A DNA stretch of 64,000 nt. Source: Zygnema cylindricum (taxonomy: Eukaryota; Streptophyta; Zygnematophyceae; Zygnematales; Zygnemataceae). Shown here piece after piece: positions 23,776 through 36,445 of this stretch (position 1 is its first letter; each line of letters starts with the position of its first letter). The notes under the pieces are model-generated. The model did not search any database, was not told the DNA's origin, and saw only the letters and a program-made list of their open reading frames with translations. The position numbers and the translations under genes are program-made. The stretch is from positions 126,001-190,000 of the forward strand of contig JBBHKE010003308.1 of the NCBI GenBank assembly GCA_037447655.1, read 5' to 3'.

Positions 23776-23925
23776 AATAAACCCTAAATTTGCAAAAACA
23801 CTAAATCTGCAAGCAAAACCCTAAATCTGCAGCCAAACCTAAATTTGCAGATTAACCCTAAAATCTGACACCAATTTAGACCTAAATCCGCAAACCAGAA
23901 ATAGAGTGGCAGCAAGATAGAAGAC
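23776..23925. repeat. Degenerate ~22-bp repeats containing CCCTAAA
   Basis: About five to six imperfect units of the form AACCCTAAATCTGCAG follow each other. CCCTAAA is the plant telomere heptamer in the C-rich orientation, but here it is spaced by TCTGCA-type sequence, so this is a minisatellite rather than a telomere. Confidence 0.6.
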
Positions 23926-25474
23926 AAGGATTGAAAGCAAGAAATAAGTAAACAAAAACAAAATGCTTTTTTTTTCATAAAATAAAATTTGTATTTTTAA
24001 TAATTTATATTAAAAAAAAGACTTTTGAAAATGTTCTTTTAGACAAGAATACTATCTAGAAGGTAGTCACTAGGCTGTCTAGTCTTTACCACATTCCCTA
24101 CAAGAGTTATCTCGTCGTGACAACATAGCAAGAAATATTCTAACCGAAACAAGGGAAAATCCAAATTCAGCCAAAAATACACTCTTTCACAATCAATCGA
24201 AACACAAGCAAGACACACACACAAAACCAAACCGTTAAAGCTTCTCGAGGAAGACACAGCAAGGTCCTCATGTGCTCCCGCACGATCTCTAATCCCACAT
24301 TTCCACCAAATGACAAAGCTTGGAGGGAAACTTTCCGGACGTGGCTTTAGGCCGTGTGGATTAAAAACGTTGGTAGAAAACAAAGGTGAATAGTCTTACT
24401 CTATCTAGCATCCACAGCTAGCTAGCATGGAAAACAAAGACACGTGGGCAATCAATGAGAGTGAGCAAGAGAGAAGCTCAACCGCCATGAGAAAATTATT
24501 CTCCAAAAGCTAAATTCTCTAAGTTTGAGAATTAGCCTAAGTAGGGACTAAGCTACGCCTACAGCGAAACTAGCCCAAGTCCAGCCTACTTTACATGAAC
24601 GAAACCACTTAAGATGTTGGCCAATAGACGGTCAACATCTTCTATCGTACGCCTAACAAAATCCACCGTCCGAGGGTAAAAACCCTCCCTAAACCCTCCC
24701 AAACTACATCGTGAATCGCTATTTGCGTCAATGTCTTTAATTTCAATACCCCGTTTTTCTACCCAAATTCTCAAATAGAATTCATAAAAATCCTTTAAAA
24801 CACAAATTAGAGTAAATGATTTCCCTCAAAACCCCCAAATTCCCAAATAGCGTAAATAACACTAATTGTTTCATTACACTATCTATTTCACTACACTAAT
24901 AGCGATTCACGGTGTACATGTATGCACGAACATACATGGGTTCGCGAATTAAATGAATGAAAGGTATCGAAGCCTCGATACTAATCCCAGAAATCGCGCT
25001 TCATCACCAAACAATACTTCGCGTCCATACTCCAAAATCGCTTCCCTACGCACGAAACGAAACATATCGCACGAAATTAGTACTATTCAATTAGACGTGT
25101 AAATAAATAAACCGGAATAAAACCACACGTGCGAACGAAAATCATGTGTGCATGCCGAAATCGTGCGTGCGTGCATAATATCGCGCGCGTGTCAAATATT
25201 GTGCGCACGTGCAAAATAACCATGCATGCATGCAACCGACACTATGCGGCATGACACCACCACCATATTTGCTACAAAATGTTTGAAATTATTTTTTTTT
25301 GGGGATGTAGACAGCTTTAATCTAGGGTTAGGGTTAATAAGGTTAAGATCGAGAGCATACCCAGCATCTTCTACAAGATCAGGAGACACTACTATTTCCC
25401 TATTGCAATGCCTCCCTGCTTGCATTCATGCGTCTCTGGAAATCCCTTCCCAATTTTGATTGTCTAAAGATCCT
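23926..25474. other. Non-coding stretch with alternating purine-pyrimidine segment
   Basis: No gene is recognised. Around 25130-25240 there is a run of GTGCGTGC, CGCGCGTG and CATGCATGCATGC motifs, rich in alternating purine-pyrimidine steps. Confidence 0.35.
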
Positions 25475-26350
25475 TCAGTCGTTCGTAGACCCAAGTGAAC
25501 CCATATTCAAATCGATAAATCTCATCTTGTGATCTACAACAACTTGAACCATTATAGAATAATTTTCTTTGGCGTCAAAATAGTCGATCGCCAAAAAACC
25601 TTCTCCAAAGGTAATTTCTGTGTGAGTGCAATCTATTCCACCCGCACAATTTGGAAATCCTTTTTCTTTTTCAAAAAACCTTTTAATGTCTTGTAGCTCA
25701 GTTTCCATATGCCATCTTATCTGATGCCCAAGATTTTTTTTAATGGTCGATCTAACTCGATTGAATACCTTACCCACTGTGCCGTCAAAATAGTCGATCG
25801 CCAAAAAACCTTCTCCAAGGGTAATTTCTATGCGTGTGCAATCCATTGCACCCAGACAATTTGGCAATCCTATTTCTTTTTCAAAAAACCTTTTGATATC
25901 TTGTAGCTCACTTTCCATAGGTCATCTAATCTGATGCCCAAGATTTTTTGTAATGGTCGACATAACTTGATTGAATACCTTACCCACGATTGAACGTCTG
26001 ATACAAAACTGTCCCGCAAAACTGTCCCGCAGTACGTATGATCCTTTCCTTTGATGCCCTAATCTCATTAATGTTATTAAAACTTGTCAATTCTCTATTT
26101 TTGATGTGTTGGAGCCCAAAAGGTGGCTTAGTGGTGAGCTCGGTCTCTAATTCTTTCACAAAAAATTGAAAAGTATCTTTTGTAAGCCAGAAGAACATTC
26201 GAAAACACTCCTTAGTATATTTCGACGATACCTCGTCAACCAAATGCACTGTTCTTGGTACAATTTAGTAGTATCCATCCTCGTTGGGTTGTAATTGGAT
26301 ATTTGTTTGAGTAACCCTCTTATGTTTTCCAACATTACGAGCGCAATCAC
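25475..26350 (-). pseudogene. PIF/Harbinger transposase pseudogene
   Basis: Harbinger transposases (DDE_Tnp_4 nucleases) cut and paste elements with 3-bp TTA/TAA target duplications. On the minus strand the N-terminal helix region reads KECFRMFFWLTKDTFQFFV (about 26249-25980). Then follow GLPNCLGAMDCTRIEI with the first catalytic Asp, and SIMVQVVVDHKMRFIDLNMG ending GSLGSTND with the second. The nuclease N-terminal block is duplicated in tandem (about 210 bp): the second copy reads GFPNCAGGIDCTHTEI. The part with the third acidic residue is absent, and frameshifts separate the halves, so the copy is inactive. It is a relative of the enzyme that could have moved the TTA-flanked MITEs at 27532 and 42643. 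Confidence 0.75.
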
Positions 26351-26585
26351 GTCTCGAACCTTTTTGACAATGCCGATTGTATAAAATAGATGAAAATAGT
26401 ATTTTTTGTATTATATGTAGGACCGCGGTTAACGCGGTGTCACAATCTGAATCATCATTGATGTCATCCTTTTAATGTCAATATAGACAAGTTTCTATTA
26501 AATTTTTAGTTCAATTACCACTTTAGTTATCAGCTCAATATCCAACTCAACTCAAAATCCAACTCGTTATTCGCTTCACTTCGAT

Positions 26586-27433
26586 TACAAATTCATGGTG
26601 TTGTGTATCGGTAAGGATTTGCCGATAGCTGATATGGACCTTTTTTCGGGTACCCAATAATCGATATTTTGATACGATATATCGTTATTGGTGTTATCGC
26701 CGATAAATAACCGATATTTATCGGTATTTATCGGCGATAACACCGATATTGATAACTATGGGCGATATATGTACGGACCGTACATATAAATGTACGGCCA
26801 GTACACTCAACTGTACGTCATATTTCCCGGATGCGCCGCGGACCCCTTCCCCCCGATTTCGGTAAAAAATCGCAATTTTTCCTTGATTATTTATTATTTA
26901 AGGGGGTTTACTTGGGTTCCACGCTCCCATACCCTTGCTCAATGTCCTTTTGACTGTTATTTACGCCCATAGATGTCCAATTCATACGGATTTTGACTTT
27001 TATGTCAAAATTACGTAATATTCGTCGATTTCATGCTTTTCGTAAAATTCGTATAGATTCTCTGTACAGACATGTACGAAAATGTACGAAAAGCGAAATA
27101 CTAGAAAATCCTTAAAAAATCTTTAAACTTAAGAACAATTAACATAAATGTACGATGCTATACGGAAAGTGTACCCTACAAACCTAATAATACGACAAAT
27201 CTTTGTCAACCGTACTGAAATATATAGGAACGTACGACAATGTACCCTATATAATACGGTATGTTATAAAGAACTATTTTATGCATACTATATATTTTTT
27301 AAGTTACCGCCGATATGGAATTTGTTGGTCTCAGACCGATGTATCGGAACCTCTGACCGTTCGATAACCGATATCTATCGGTATCGGTGTTATCGCGATA
27401 AGTTTTTTACCGATACACAACACTACAAATTCA
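26586..27433. mobile_element. MULE-like non-autonomous element with 10-bp TSD
   Basis: TACAAATTCA occurs at 26586-26595 and again at 27424-27433. Between them the element starts GTGTTGTGTATCGGTAA (26598) and ends in its exact reverse complement (27407-27423). Inside are further nested palindromes (ATCGGTGTTATCGC). A 9-10 bp target duplication points to a Mutator-like element, though the terminal repeat is short for that group. There is no coding capacity. Related ends occur within both arms of the fold-back at 35.4-37.9 kb. Confidence 0.7.
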
Positions 27434-27531
27434 GTATTCAGTTATTTATTTCGTTCAGTATCGATTTTATTTTCCAAACAAGCATTCAATTGGGTATCAA
27501 GTTGAAGTATTCAATTTAGATATGATTATTA

Positions 27532-28812
27532 GGGTGGCGTTCCATCAGACGAAAAGTGAGGTTGTTTACAGAAATCCGGACCTATCCGTACTACGCCGTG
27601 CCTCTTATTTTGTTTTTAAACGCGAACAACATTACAGAGAATAACAATGACCGTTGGATGTTTTTTCGCGAAGCATTCGCTTCGAAAGTTTCTGTAAATG
27701 GTGATGTACCTCGAGGAGGTACATCACCATTTACATAAAAAATTGAGCCGCGACACGTTGGATAATGAATGCACGTGTCACGACGGCAAACCAACGGAAA
27801 TCGAAAAATTTCGCACATGATATATGCATTCAAAAATTCAACGGAAATCACGAAAGTGATCTCGTAACGAGCTTTCGTCGTGCTATTTTTGTTACAGGCC
27901 ATTCGTCACACTATTTGTGGAAGCGCTCATTCGTCACGCGAAAAAGCAGAAACCCTAAAAATAATGAACTACACCGCGCATCGTTATTAGTGTCAAAGTT
28001 TAAATAGTGTGGAAGTAAATATACCGCCATTGACGCTAATTAAGAATTTAAAAAAAAAAAAAAAAAAGGTGTATTCTAATTTCGGCATTTATGCTAATTT
28101 GTGAACAGCAAAAATGGAATATTCGTTGTACAATTATATACATTACTATATGTATCCGTACAAAATATAAAAAATCGTACGCCGTCGTGAAATTTAAATA
28201 TCCGTACATGTAAGACTAATTTACGTGTCAGAACAATCCCATTTTTTTAGCGCACGATCCTATGCGTGCGCGTCTGATTTAACTCATTTTTTGTAAAATT
28301 TTCACTTGAAAAGGTACTTTTGTGTACGGTCTGACGTCGACAGTACACCACACTATTTAGATATTATTGTAATTCGTCCTTTACGCTATTTTGTACGGTT
28401 CCTTAATTAACGTCAAGGAAAAATTAAAATCATGTATCCTATTAGAGTAAAAAAATCAAAATTTTAAGAACCCAAATTAGTGTCGTTGACACTAATAACG
28501 ATGCGCGGTGTAGCATCTGACAAACGCTGCAAATAATGAGCTCGCATCTGACAAGCGTTTGCAAAGAGTACAAAATTTGTGTGGTACGATGCCCTGGTCC
28601 GCACGTACATGGTATGCAAATGACGATTTCGAGTTGAAGTTGGTCGGTGTAAAAAATATTTGACGATTTTCAATATACGATCTTATCTTACGTGGTACCA
28701 CTCATTTCTGAGCACGTGGATTACAGACTCTGCGCGAGAGAACAGCGTTCAAAGTGTAGCATTCTGTAATGTTGTTCGTACGATTACAGAATTTCCTGAT
28801 GGAACGCCACCC
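27532..28812. mobile_element. Harbinger-type MITE, 1.28 kb, TTA TSD
   Basis: The terminal inverted repeat is GGGTGGCGTTCCATCAG at 27532-27548, with its perfect reverse complement at 28796-28812. TTA flanks both sides (27529-27531 and 28813-28815). Inner sequence GTTGTTTACAGAAATCCGG resembles the second element at 42643-43347. TTA duplication fits PIF/Harbinger. No transposase frame is present, so it is non-autonomous. Confidence 0.8.
27693..27735. repeat. 20-bp perfect hairpin inside MITE
   Basis: Arms TGTAAATGGTGATGTACCTC and its complement are separated by only GAG. A smaller hairpin (CGAAGC-ATTC-GCTTCG) lies just upstream near 27670. Confidence 0.9.
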
Positions 28813-28815
28813 TTA

Positions 28816-29497
28816 GTATATACAATTTTGTTTGATTTTCACGTGTGATACCGCACTAATGGGGGTTATTTTCCCTGAAGCTCCTTACGTGGCGATGAGG
28901 TCTTCTGTAAGCTGTCGGATATCTTTTGTAATCGCCACTTCAATGTCCAAAACTCGTTAAACGCCACCTGGACGTTTTTGCATATGCTACAGTGCTGTAG
29001 TCGAAGAACTTTCTCATGGATTTTTGACACGTGCACCTGCCCTTAAAATTCAGATACATGTCCAGCTTTTCTGCTTTCGCCCTCTGTCCACTTCAAGCAA
29101 TAGAGTGTGGCAGTTTGTTCTTTTGACGAAAAACGTGCCACATGTCGTTCGTCTGGAGAAGGCGCAGATGATGCGGCATCTTCGCGTTCCTGATGATGTA
29201 GCTTTGGTTTGCATCATTTTTTTTTCTTTCTTAACGTTCCTCTTGAAATTGTTGAGCAATACTCCTTTCTTTCTTCTAGCACTCAGACTTTCAAAAGTTA
29301 GGTTTAATGCAATTTCCTGTCGAGGAACCAAGCAGTACTGTGTGCTTAACCTAAACTGTACGTTAAAATAACCAAAGCTTTCTCCCTCTTTTTAGCGTTT
29401 CTTATTTTTTTGCAGGGCGAGAGATTAAACGAATAGGGCCTGAAATAGAACCATAGATATAAGACAGCAAAAAGAGAAAAAGAAGAAGTGGTAGAAG

Positions 29498-29528
<31 letters not shown>

Positions 29529-29560
29529 GGTAGTAGAAGAAGAAAAAGGGAAGAAGAAAA
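28816..29560 (+). promoter_or_regulatory. Upstream region and GAA-rich 5' UTR of Mpv17 gene
   Basis: This is the intergenic stretch before the Mpv17/PMP22 start. The last 80 bp (about 29483-29560) are a GAA/GAAGAAGTGGTA repeat directly before the start codon, likely transcribed 5' leader. No definite TATA box was selected. Confidence 0.35.
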
Positions 29561-32500
29561 ATGATGGCGATAGAGTTTGCTCCAAACTTAATTAGAAATT
29601 CCTTACCTTCCTCTCTTGAACCGTCTTTGCTTACAACCTCTAGAAAGTCTGTTAGGGTTCCTTCTCTGTCGAGAGTACTTTTACGTGAACCTCACTATGG
29701 TGCCACTTACGCCAAAACCTATAGCCAATCTGCAAGCATTTATACAGAAACGGAGTTTCTTTTTGCAGAAAACAATGTTAATTTTCCAGGAAGCAAGTTA
29801 AATAAGGTACTTTTTGGAGATAATAAGGTACTTAGTCTAAACTGCATTCAGTCTAATGGCGAAAAATCAATGGGGAATGGCAACAGCAGTTCTCCAAGAA
29901 CCGGAGGAGGATACCGGAGGAGGATATGGCAAGACAGTTTAACTGTCGGTTTTAACTGTCGTCCAATCGGTAACAGAATGCTGGACAGGTTCCATGGTAG
30001 TGATTCAGTTGAAGCGTTGACTGGAGGTGGATGGAGCGATAGTCCTCCAAATGGAAATGGAGACGACTCAGGGAAAGGAAGAGGGTCTGGAAGAGGAGGA
30101 GGAGGAGGAGGAGATCCTCCTGGTGACTTTTCAGATTTTGAGGGAAATGAAGGAGGCGACCAGTCCTCCGGATTATGGGAAAGGTGACCTCTCTCCACAC
30201 TATTATATTTTCTATATACATACGGAGTTTCTGGTGTGATTCTCATCTTACATAAAAAGCAAAACAACTGCATTGTGTCCATTCACATTTTGTATGATAA
30301 TATGTCGTTTCACTATAAAAGAAGCCTCAACAAGGTTGGTATTCCGTTTCTAAAGAAAATTAAGTCCTCGTTCACAGGCACAGGTTTTTTTAAATCAAGA
30401 GTAGCATCTCTATTTTGAGAGGGCAGCATGTTGTCATCTCGTACTTCCAGGTGCTTTATTTGCTTGACAGGTAGTTATAACTGAACCACCCACCCATCGC
30501 TATTAGAGTTAGTGGATTATAAGCGTTAAACACTTCATTAAAAAAACTGCATTAAATAATGTTTTGCCACCTGGCTCATTATGGGCCACTTACTCGAATT
30601 AGAGTGATTTTTTCTAATAGCCATTGAACTTTACAATTGATGACAAGAGTCACATTTTTATGTATCATTTAACAAAGTCCCTGTGTTATTAAAGACCAGT
30701 TTATGCTGTTTCCAGTTCCTCACTTTGTGTAAAATAAAAAGTAAACTAAACTTCCATAATAATGTGAATACTGATGACATTTTTTTTAATATGACCTCTG
30801 CAGATACTGTTTCCTTGTTGAAAAATATCCTCTCTTAACAAAGGGCATAACCGCGGCTTTTTTGAACACCATTGCCGACCTGTTCTGTCAGGTATTTGTT
30901 CAATCAATAAATTATTACTTATGCATTTATTATAAATTACTATTTATTCATTTAGTATTATTTATTTATCATCGTGACAAACAGAAGGCAGCAGGTTTTC
31001 TGCCTTCTGCTGACATCAGTGGAGACTACACTCTTTAAAAGTCAGCAATAAGTTTACTGAATGGCTTTTTTTTTCAATCATTAATCTCAAAGGAGGTTTT
31101 CTTGACCGTTTCAATGGAGCTCAGCAATAATGATCAAATTAGCAATTACAGTCCATTCATCTTAACTTGAGGACATATACATTTACCTCCTTCAAATAAA
31201 CAATGGATAAGTCATAGGGATGGTCCTACTATTTCCACAGAAGCATTTTGAACCTCTTTTCTTATCCTTGTGGGAATTTTCTGGGCAGTTGCAGCGAACA
31301 GTATAATAAACCCTAAAAAAAACATAAAGCAAGCACTGGTAGGGGACAGAAAAGTTGAATCTAGCTTTTCTACAACTCTTATGCTTGTTTTTGGCACATC
31401 TTTGTAGGTCGTAAATTTAGAGCATTTACTATTTAACGCCTTATCTAGTAGTTGTATCTGTTGATTTCCAGTACGGGACAGTAAAGAAATTGTTTCAAAC
31501 AGAAATGAATTTCAGAGAGACATGGTTTCTCAGAGAGATGACACCAGTGACAAATGATTTCAGTGAGAAATGACAAAACTGCAGCGATCGTCTGGTGGAA
31601 ATCTGCTTTTGGTACTTTTTACTTTTTTTTTTTTTTTTAAGCTGGGTATTTTTGTTTTCAACTTGGAAGGTTGTGAGTGAAACTGCATACGCTTAAAACG
31701 TACACCAGAGTTTGTTTCAGAGGAAAATGACATAACTGGAATGGTTGTATGGTGGACATTTTGCAGTTGGTAGTGGAAAGAAAGTCAACTGTAGATTTAG
31801 GGCGCCTCCTAAGTTTTGCTGCAATCGGCCTCTTCCTTGTAGGACCATCTTTGCACATTTGGTACGTTTCAGTTGCTTCTCGATTGAAATCGAGGGTGGA
31901 GAGGAGAGAGAAGAGAAGAGACAAGGATCGGGAAAAGAGAGAGAACGGGAGTGGAGAAAGGCAGTGGGCTAATAGATGAGAGAGGGCGGCTAAGTAGAGA
32001 TGGGAGTGACATAAAGCTATGTTTCATCGCTTCTTGTTGAGAATGGAGAGGAGGGGAGAGGAGATGGAAGAAGAAAAGGAGCTAGAAGGAAAAGGACGGG
32101 GAGAGGAGAAAGGTGGAGGGTTGAGAGAGGAGAGAGGGCAGATGACGAGAGATAAGAGAGAGAGAGAGAAGAAGTTTTCCCTGTTTTGTCGCTGAGAAGA
32201 GATTGTTAGTTCTGTTACTACTAAAGGAAATTGTAGATGAAATGCATGTAAATTTTTTCTACTACAAAACTGAAAAATGAAAAAATGAAAAAAAAGGGCG
32301 ATATTCCTTCAAACTTATAAGCCATTTCTGATGGTGACCAAGAAGGAGCCGGAATGTCCATCCATAAGAAACTCCAAAAAAAATCCTAAAAAATCCTAAA
32401 AAACCCTAAAGAATGACCTAAAAGAGGTTAAAAAAGTAGAAGATTGGTTTGGTCTCTTCCACTTTTGAGTTTAAAACTTGTTTCCTTTCAGGTATGGATT

Positions 32501-34703
32501 ACTCCCTCGTCTTATTCCGGTGCCTGGAGACAAAGGCACATTGTTGCGACTAGCACTTGACCAGGTGGGAGAGGGAGAGGGAGAGGAAAGGGCTCCCTTT
32601 CCATTGGCTGCTGGTCGGATTCCATTCCTTGTCCTGCCGTGTATGTATTTCCATATATATGTCCACTTTCTTTCCATTTGTCCTCTGTTATTATTTTGTA
32701 CTCTGTTATGTTTAAATCACAAGGGTCATGTGACTTTCTCCCTCTCCCTCTCCCTCTCCCTCTCCCTCTCCCTCCCCCCTCCCCTCCCCCTCTCCCTCTC
32801 CCCTCTCCCTCTCCCCTCTCCTCTCCCTCCCCTCTCCTTCCCTTCCCCCTCCCCTCTCCTCTCCTCCCCTCTCCCCCCTCCTCCCCTCTCCCTCCCTCTA
32901 CCCTTCCCCTCCTCCCATCTCCATCTCCCTCTCCTCTCCCTCCCTCTCTACATCCCCTCTCCCCTCCATCTTCCCTCCCCTCTATCTCCATTTTTTCCGT
33001 TTCAGTTAAGGTGTCTTCTTCCACTTTTGGCTCTTTAGACTTTTTTATCTCCACTGTTTTTCCATTCTAGGCCAGACCTGATATTTATTCCTTGTCCTCT
33101 CCTTTCTGTCATTCCCATTCCCCCTACTTCCACTGATCTTGCCTCCTTCCTCTCCCTCTCCCTCTCCCTCTTCCCCTTTCTCCCCCTCACTCGTACCTTT
33201 TCCCTCTCCCTCTCCATCTCCTGCTACCTCTCCCACTCCCCCTCGCACTCCCTCTCCCTCCCCCTCCTCCCCCTCCCCCTCCATCTCTCTCCCTCTTGCT
33301 CTCCCTTTAGCTCTCCTTTACCGCCTATCCCACGTCCATGTCCTCCATTAGTTTTTGAATTCTGGTATAAGGGGTAGGGGCAACAAAATTATGGTTGAAA
33401 GATCACCAGGGTAGTAAGTGTAGTCCATGCCAAAATCATGTTTGAAGACGGGGTTGTTTTCTGCCCACTCTTGTTTAGGTTTTTGTAGTTAACTGTTGTC
33501 CAGGCTATTTTCTGTTTTTGTCACCTAGTAATCATTGTAGTTGTCCAGTCTTATTACGTTATGAGGCATAAAAAATGGTCGTAGCACATAAGCCTTTCTT
33601 AACAAGTGACAAATTACGATAAGTTGCCAAACTAAAGGATTTTTTGAAGGCAGTAATGTTCCACGAGGTTGCCCAACGTTATTAATGTTAATCACTCTAA
33701 TTAAGTGACCCAAAATCATAAATTTGTGTTAATAACACTATTTAGTTAAGTGGCCCATGATATGTGGCCACACATAATTTAGTGTAATTTATCAAGTGTT
33801 AAAGCTAAATAATTCACTATCTCTCATAGTGGGCGGTTTTCTGGATTCAATGACACTGATTCTTCATCTTATTGATTATTCTGGATACTCAATCAATGGT
33901 TATACATACTGATACTCGATCTTATTGGTGACTCTTGATACTCAATTATACTAATACTCGATGTTTGTCGATTATTCGCTAGGACTTGGCACCGACTGTT
34001 ATTGCCCAATGGAAATTGTGGATCCCATTTCAGTTTGCCAATTTCAAATTTGTACCTTCTTCCCTTCAGGTATGTGGTATATTGGTTAGTCAAAGTCACT
34101 AAATCTAAGAGCGTCTCTTAAGAGGATGTTTAAATGGATCACTGAATTCCAAGGTCGCAATTTATTATTGATCATATTCCTACAAAAGAGAGGAAAACTG
34201 TCGAAGAAACTAAAGGTGTGCTGTAAATTGGCAATATGTGTTTGTTAAATGAAGGAATTTCTTTGCAGAAACGCTTGTTGTTTGCTATACCGTGAATTGT
34301 TATTATACGAAAGAATTAGCATGGAGTTTGTATTAGTGTTAATAACTCTAATTCAGTAATGACCTGGCTGACATGACGTGGCGTAAGAATTGGTGTTAAG
34401 AAAGAAACAAATAGTATTATTAACGCTATTTTGTGGTTAGAGGGCAAAAAAAATAAAAATTATCACCAAAGTAGTGTTATTAAATCTCATAACGGTTCAC
34501 GGTGTAGCTTGAGTGTATATCACGGGATGTTTTATTTTGTTTTTTTTCAAATACAGGTTGCTACGGCGAGTGCTATTGGACTTGTTTGGACGGTTTACAT
34601 GTCACTTGTAGCCCACAGTGATAGTGAGGACATCAGTCAACCTCCACCGACATCCAATCTCCCACCAGCCACATATCAAGACTCCTCCATTGTCTCAAGA
34701 TGA
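29561..34703 (+). CDS. Mpv17/PMP22 family membrane protein, probably plastid-targeted
   Basis: Mpv17/PMP22 proteins are four-helix inner-membrane proteins of organelles, possibly channels. Exons found: 29561-30183, 30804-30891, 31767-31861, 32492-32564, 33983-34069 and 34557-34703, all GT-AG with consistent phase (370 residues as found). Residues 1-60 are Ser/Arg-rich like a plastid transit peptide. A Gly-rich linker ([12 protein letters not shown]) precedes the domain. Family landmarks follow in order: YCFLVEKYPLLTKGIT, FLVGPSLHIWY, LLRLALDQ, LWIPFQFANFKFVP and a final WTVYMSLVAH helix. The expected segment after LALDQ (F-x-F-A-P pattern plus an L-E-G loop) was not found. That interval holds a CT-rich tract of about 600 bp. 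Joining the flanking exons keeps frame. The gene may be missing that exon, or I failed to see it. Architecture resembles the plant plastid-type members. Confidence 0.8.
31895..32175 (+). repeat. GA-rich intronic tract
   Basis: Irregular GAGAGAAG/GGAGAGG-rich sequence in the third intron of the Mpv17 gene, on the same strand as the exons. Confidence 0.6.
32738..33312 (+). repeat. CT-rich intronic tract
   Basis: CTCCCTCTCCCTCTC-type pyrimidine tracts (32738-32995 and 33140-33312) lie within the interval between exons LALDQ and WIPFQF of the Mpv17 gene. The unit is the complement of the GGGAGA unit in the 12.6-18.7 kb array. A short GGGAGAGGGAGAG tract sits directly after the donor at 32565, in inverted orientation to this one. 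Confidence 0.9.
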
Positions 34704-35416
34704 GCTCATTTGATGAAGTTCCATTTCCGTCCCATGGAAACTACCAGTTTCAGTTCTAATTTCACGTGTTATTCGTACCGCAAGGTTCAGTTCTACCTTC
34801 ACATGTGGTATTGGTATAATTAAAAGCATAGAAGCGTAATGTATACATGCCACAAAGAGGATCGTACGACACTGTGTTACTGTTGCAGTTTTGGTCTTTA
34901 ATTTTTCTTTTGTTTGTTTGTGAGTGTTTGCATTTCGGTTTTTTATTCTTTACTTTGTACACTTTGTTAGGTGAAAGAATCGATGCCGGTTCAATTTTGT
35001 TATCTGTGGTAGGATTGGTTCACGAGGGGGAAACTGGACCAACACTGTATTTTGTTTAGTGTGGATGAGGATAGGTCGGAGGATAGTATTGGAGTTAAAG
35101 TGAGTGTAGAAAAGAGCAATAGAACGTTTTAACAAAGTAGATTGTTATTTGGCTTTGCTTTGTGTTGTTTTATTTTAAGTTATTGGTTCGGTTTGTGTTT
35201 GTTCTCTCAAAATTATTTGAAAGAAGAGACAAGACTATGTGTTTCCGAAATCTCGAGTTATGGTAACTTTGCTCCTGTCCTGTAAATGATTCTGATATAC
35301 AAACTGTTTTTTAGCAGAACAAAACTAAATAACAAAATAATAGTTTGTCGGCTATACTAACTGCTTTTTTTGCAGAAGAAAACAAACAAAAAAAAAACAA
35401 TATTTTGTGGCAATGC
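34704..35416. other. 3' flank of Mpv17 gene
   Basis: AT-rich sequence containing the presumed 3' UTR. No further gene is visible before the fold-back element. Confidence 0.4.
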
Positions 35417-36219
35417 CTTTGCTCCTTGAACAATTGAACAAATTAGCAATAAGAGCAGTACATCCCTGGGTTCTCTGAATCGTAGGTTTAATGTGCGAAA
35501 GGAATCGGAAATGTCGGAAATATTACTCCTGTATATTATGCGTAGGATGCACGAAATATCTGTGTATAGTATGTGTACTATGCTTGAAATAGCTGCATTG
35601 TGTATGTTCTGTACAGGATGACAAAATATAGTGTGTTCAATTGTTTTTGCGCCAAAAAACTCAAAATAGGCGTTTATAAGCCAATGGAGCCCAGCCTTTC
35701 GTACATTTTATTGTAAAACGTAACGTGTGTATTAATGTTGTGTATTGGCAAGAAATTTATCGCGATAACACCGAGTTATCGGTTATCGAACGGTCAAGGG
35801 CTCCGATATAGCGCTCCGAGACCATCACATTCCTTATCGGCAATAAGTGGAAAAAATTATAGTACGATATAAAGTATACTTTACAATACTGTATTATATT
35901 TTTCACTCTATATAGGGTGGCATGCCATGTGTAACAACGTGTCCCGTACTCTGTGCAACGGAATAACGGCTGTTCAGTACGACGGTATACACTGTACAGT
36001 TGTACGATAAGGACCGCACAGTTATCGCCGATACTTATCGATATCGGTGTTATCGCGATATAGAACTGATTTTATCGGTGTTTTATCGGCGATAACACCG
36101 AAGTTGATATATCGTGCCAATATATCGATTATAGTCAACCCAAAAAAAGGTACACATCGATTATCGGCAAATTCCTGCCGATACACATCACCACTGTGCA
36201 TCCCCTTCATTCCAAAACC

Positions 36220-36445
36220 ACTACACCGTGTATCGCTAATTAGTGTAAGAGTTTTTTTCACCGCTTAATTCACCTTTTCTCCGTGCACACTTGTCCAATA
36301 TTCAATTGGAGAGCGCCAATCGGAAGGTGGAAATCCTGCCTTTCAATCGCAACCATCGGATAAACAATTCGCTCAATGTGCACGGAGAAAAGATGTTTTA
36401 AGTGGCAAAAAAAACGTTAACACTAATAACGATACACGGTGTAGT
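36220..36445. mobile_element. 226-bp MITE, copy 1
   Basis: The ends ACTACACCGTGTATCG and CGATACACGGTGTAGT are inverted repeats. Sub-terminal blocks TTTTCTCCGTGCACAC and GTGCACGGAGAAAAGATG are also inverted. A second copy lies at 48963-49185. No target duplication is evident. Confidence 0.75.

Noticed and set aside
29050-29331. Minus-strand ORF upstream of the Mpv17 gene
   Set aside because: No recognisable motif, Lys/Arg-rich composition and location in the likely promoter region suggest a chance frame.
32478-33351. Open frames of 140-190 codons across the CT-rich tract in the Mpv17 intron
   Set aside because: Same composition artefact. Only 32492-32564 is supported as an exon by family similarity and splice sites.
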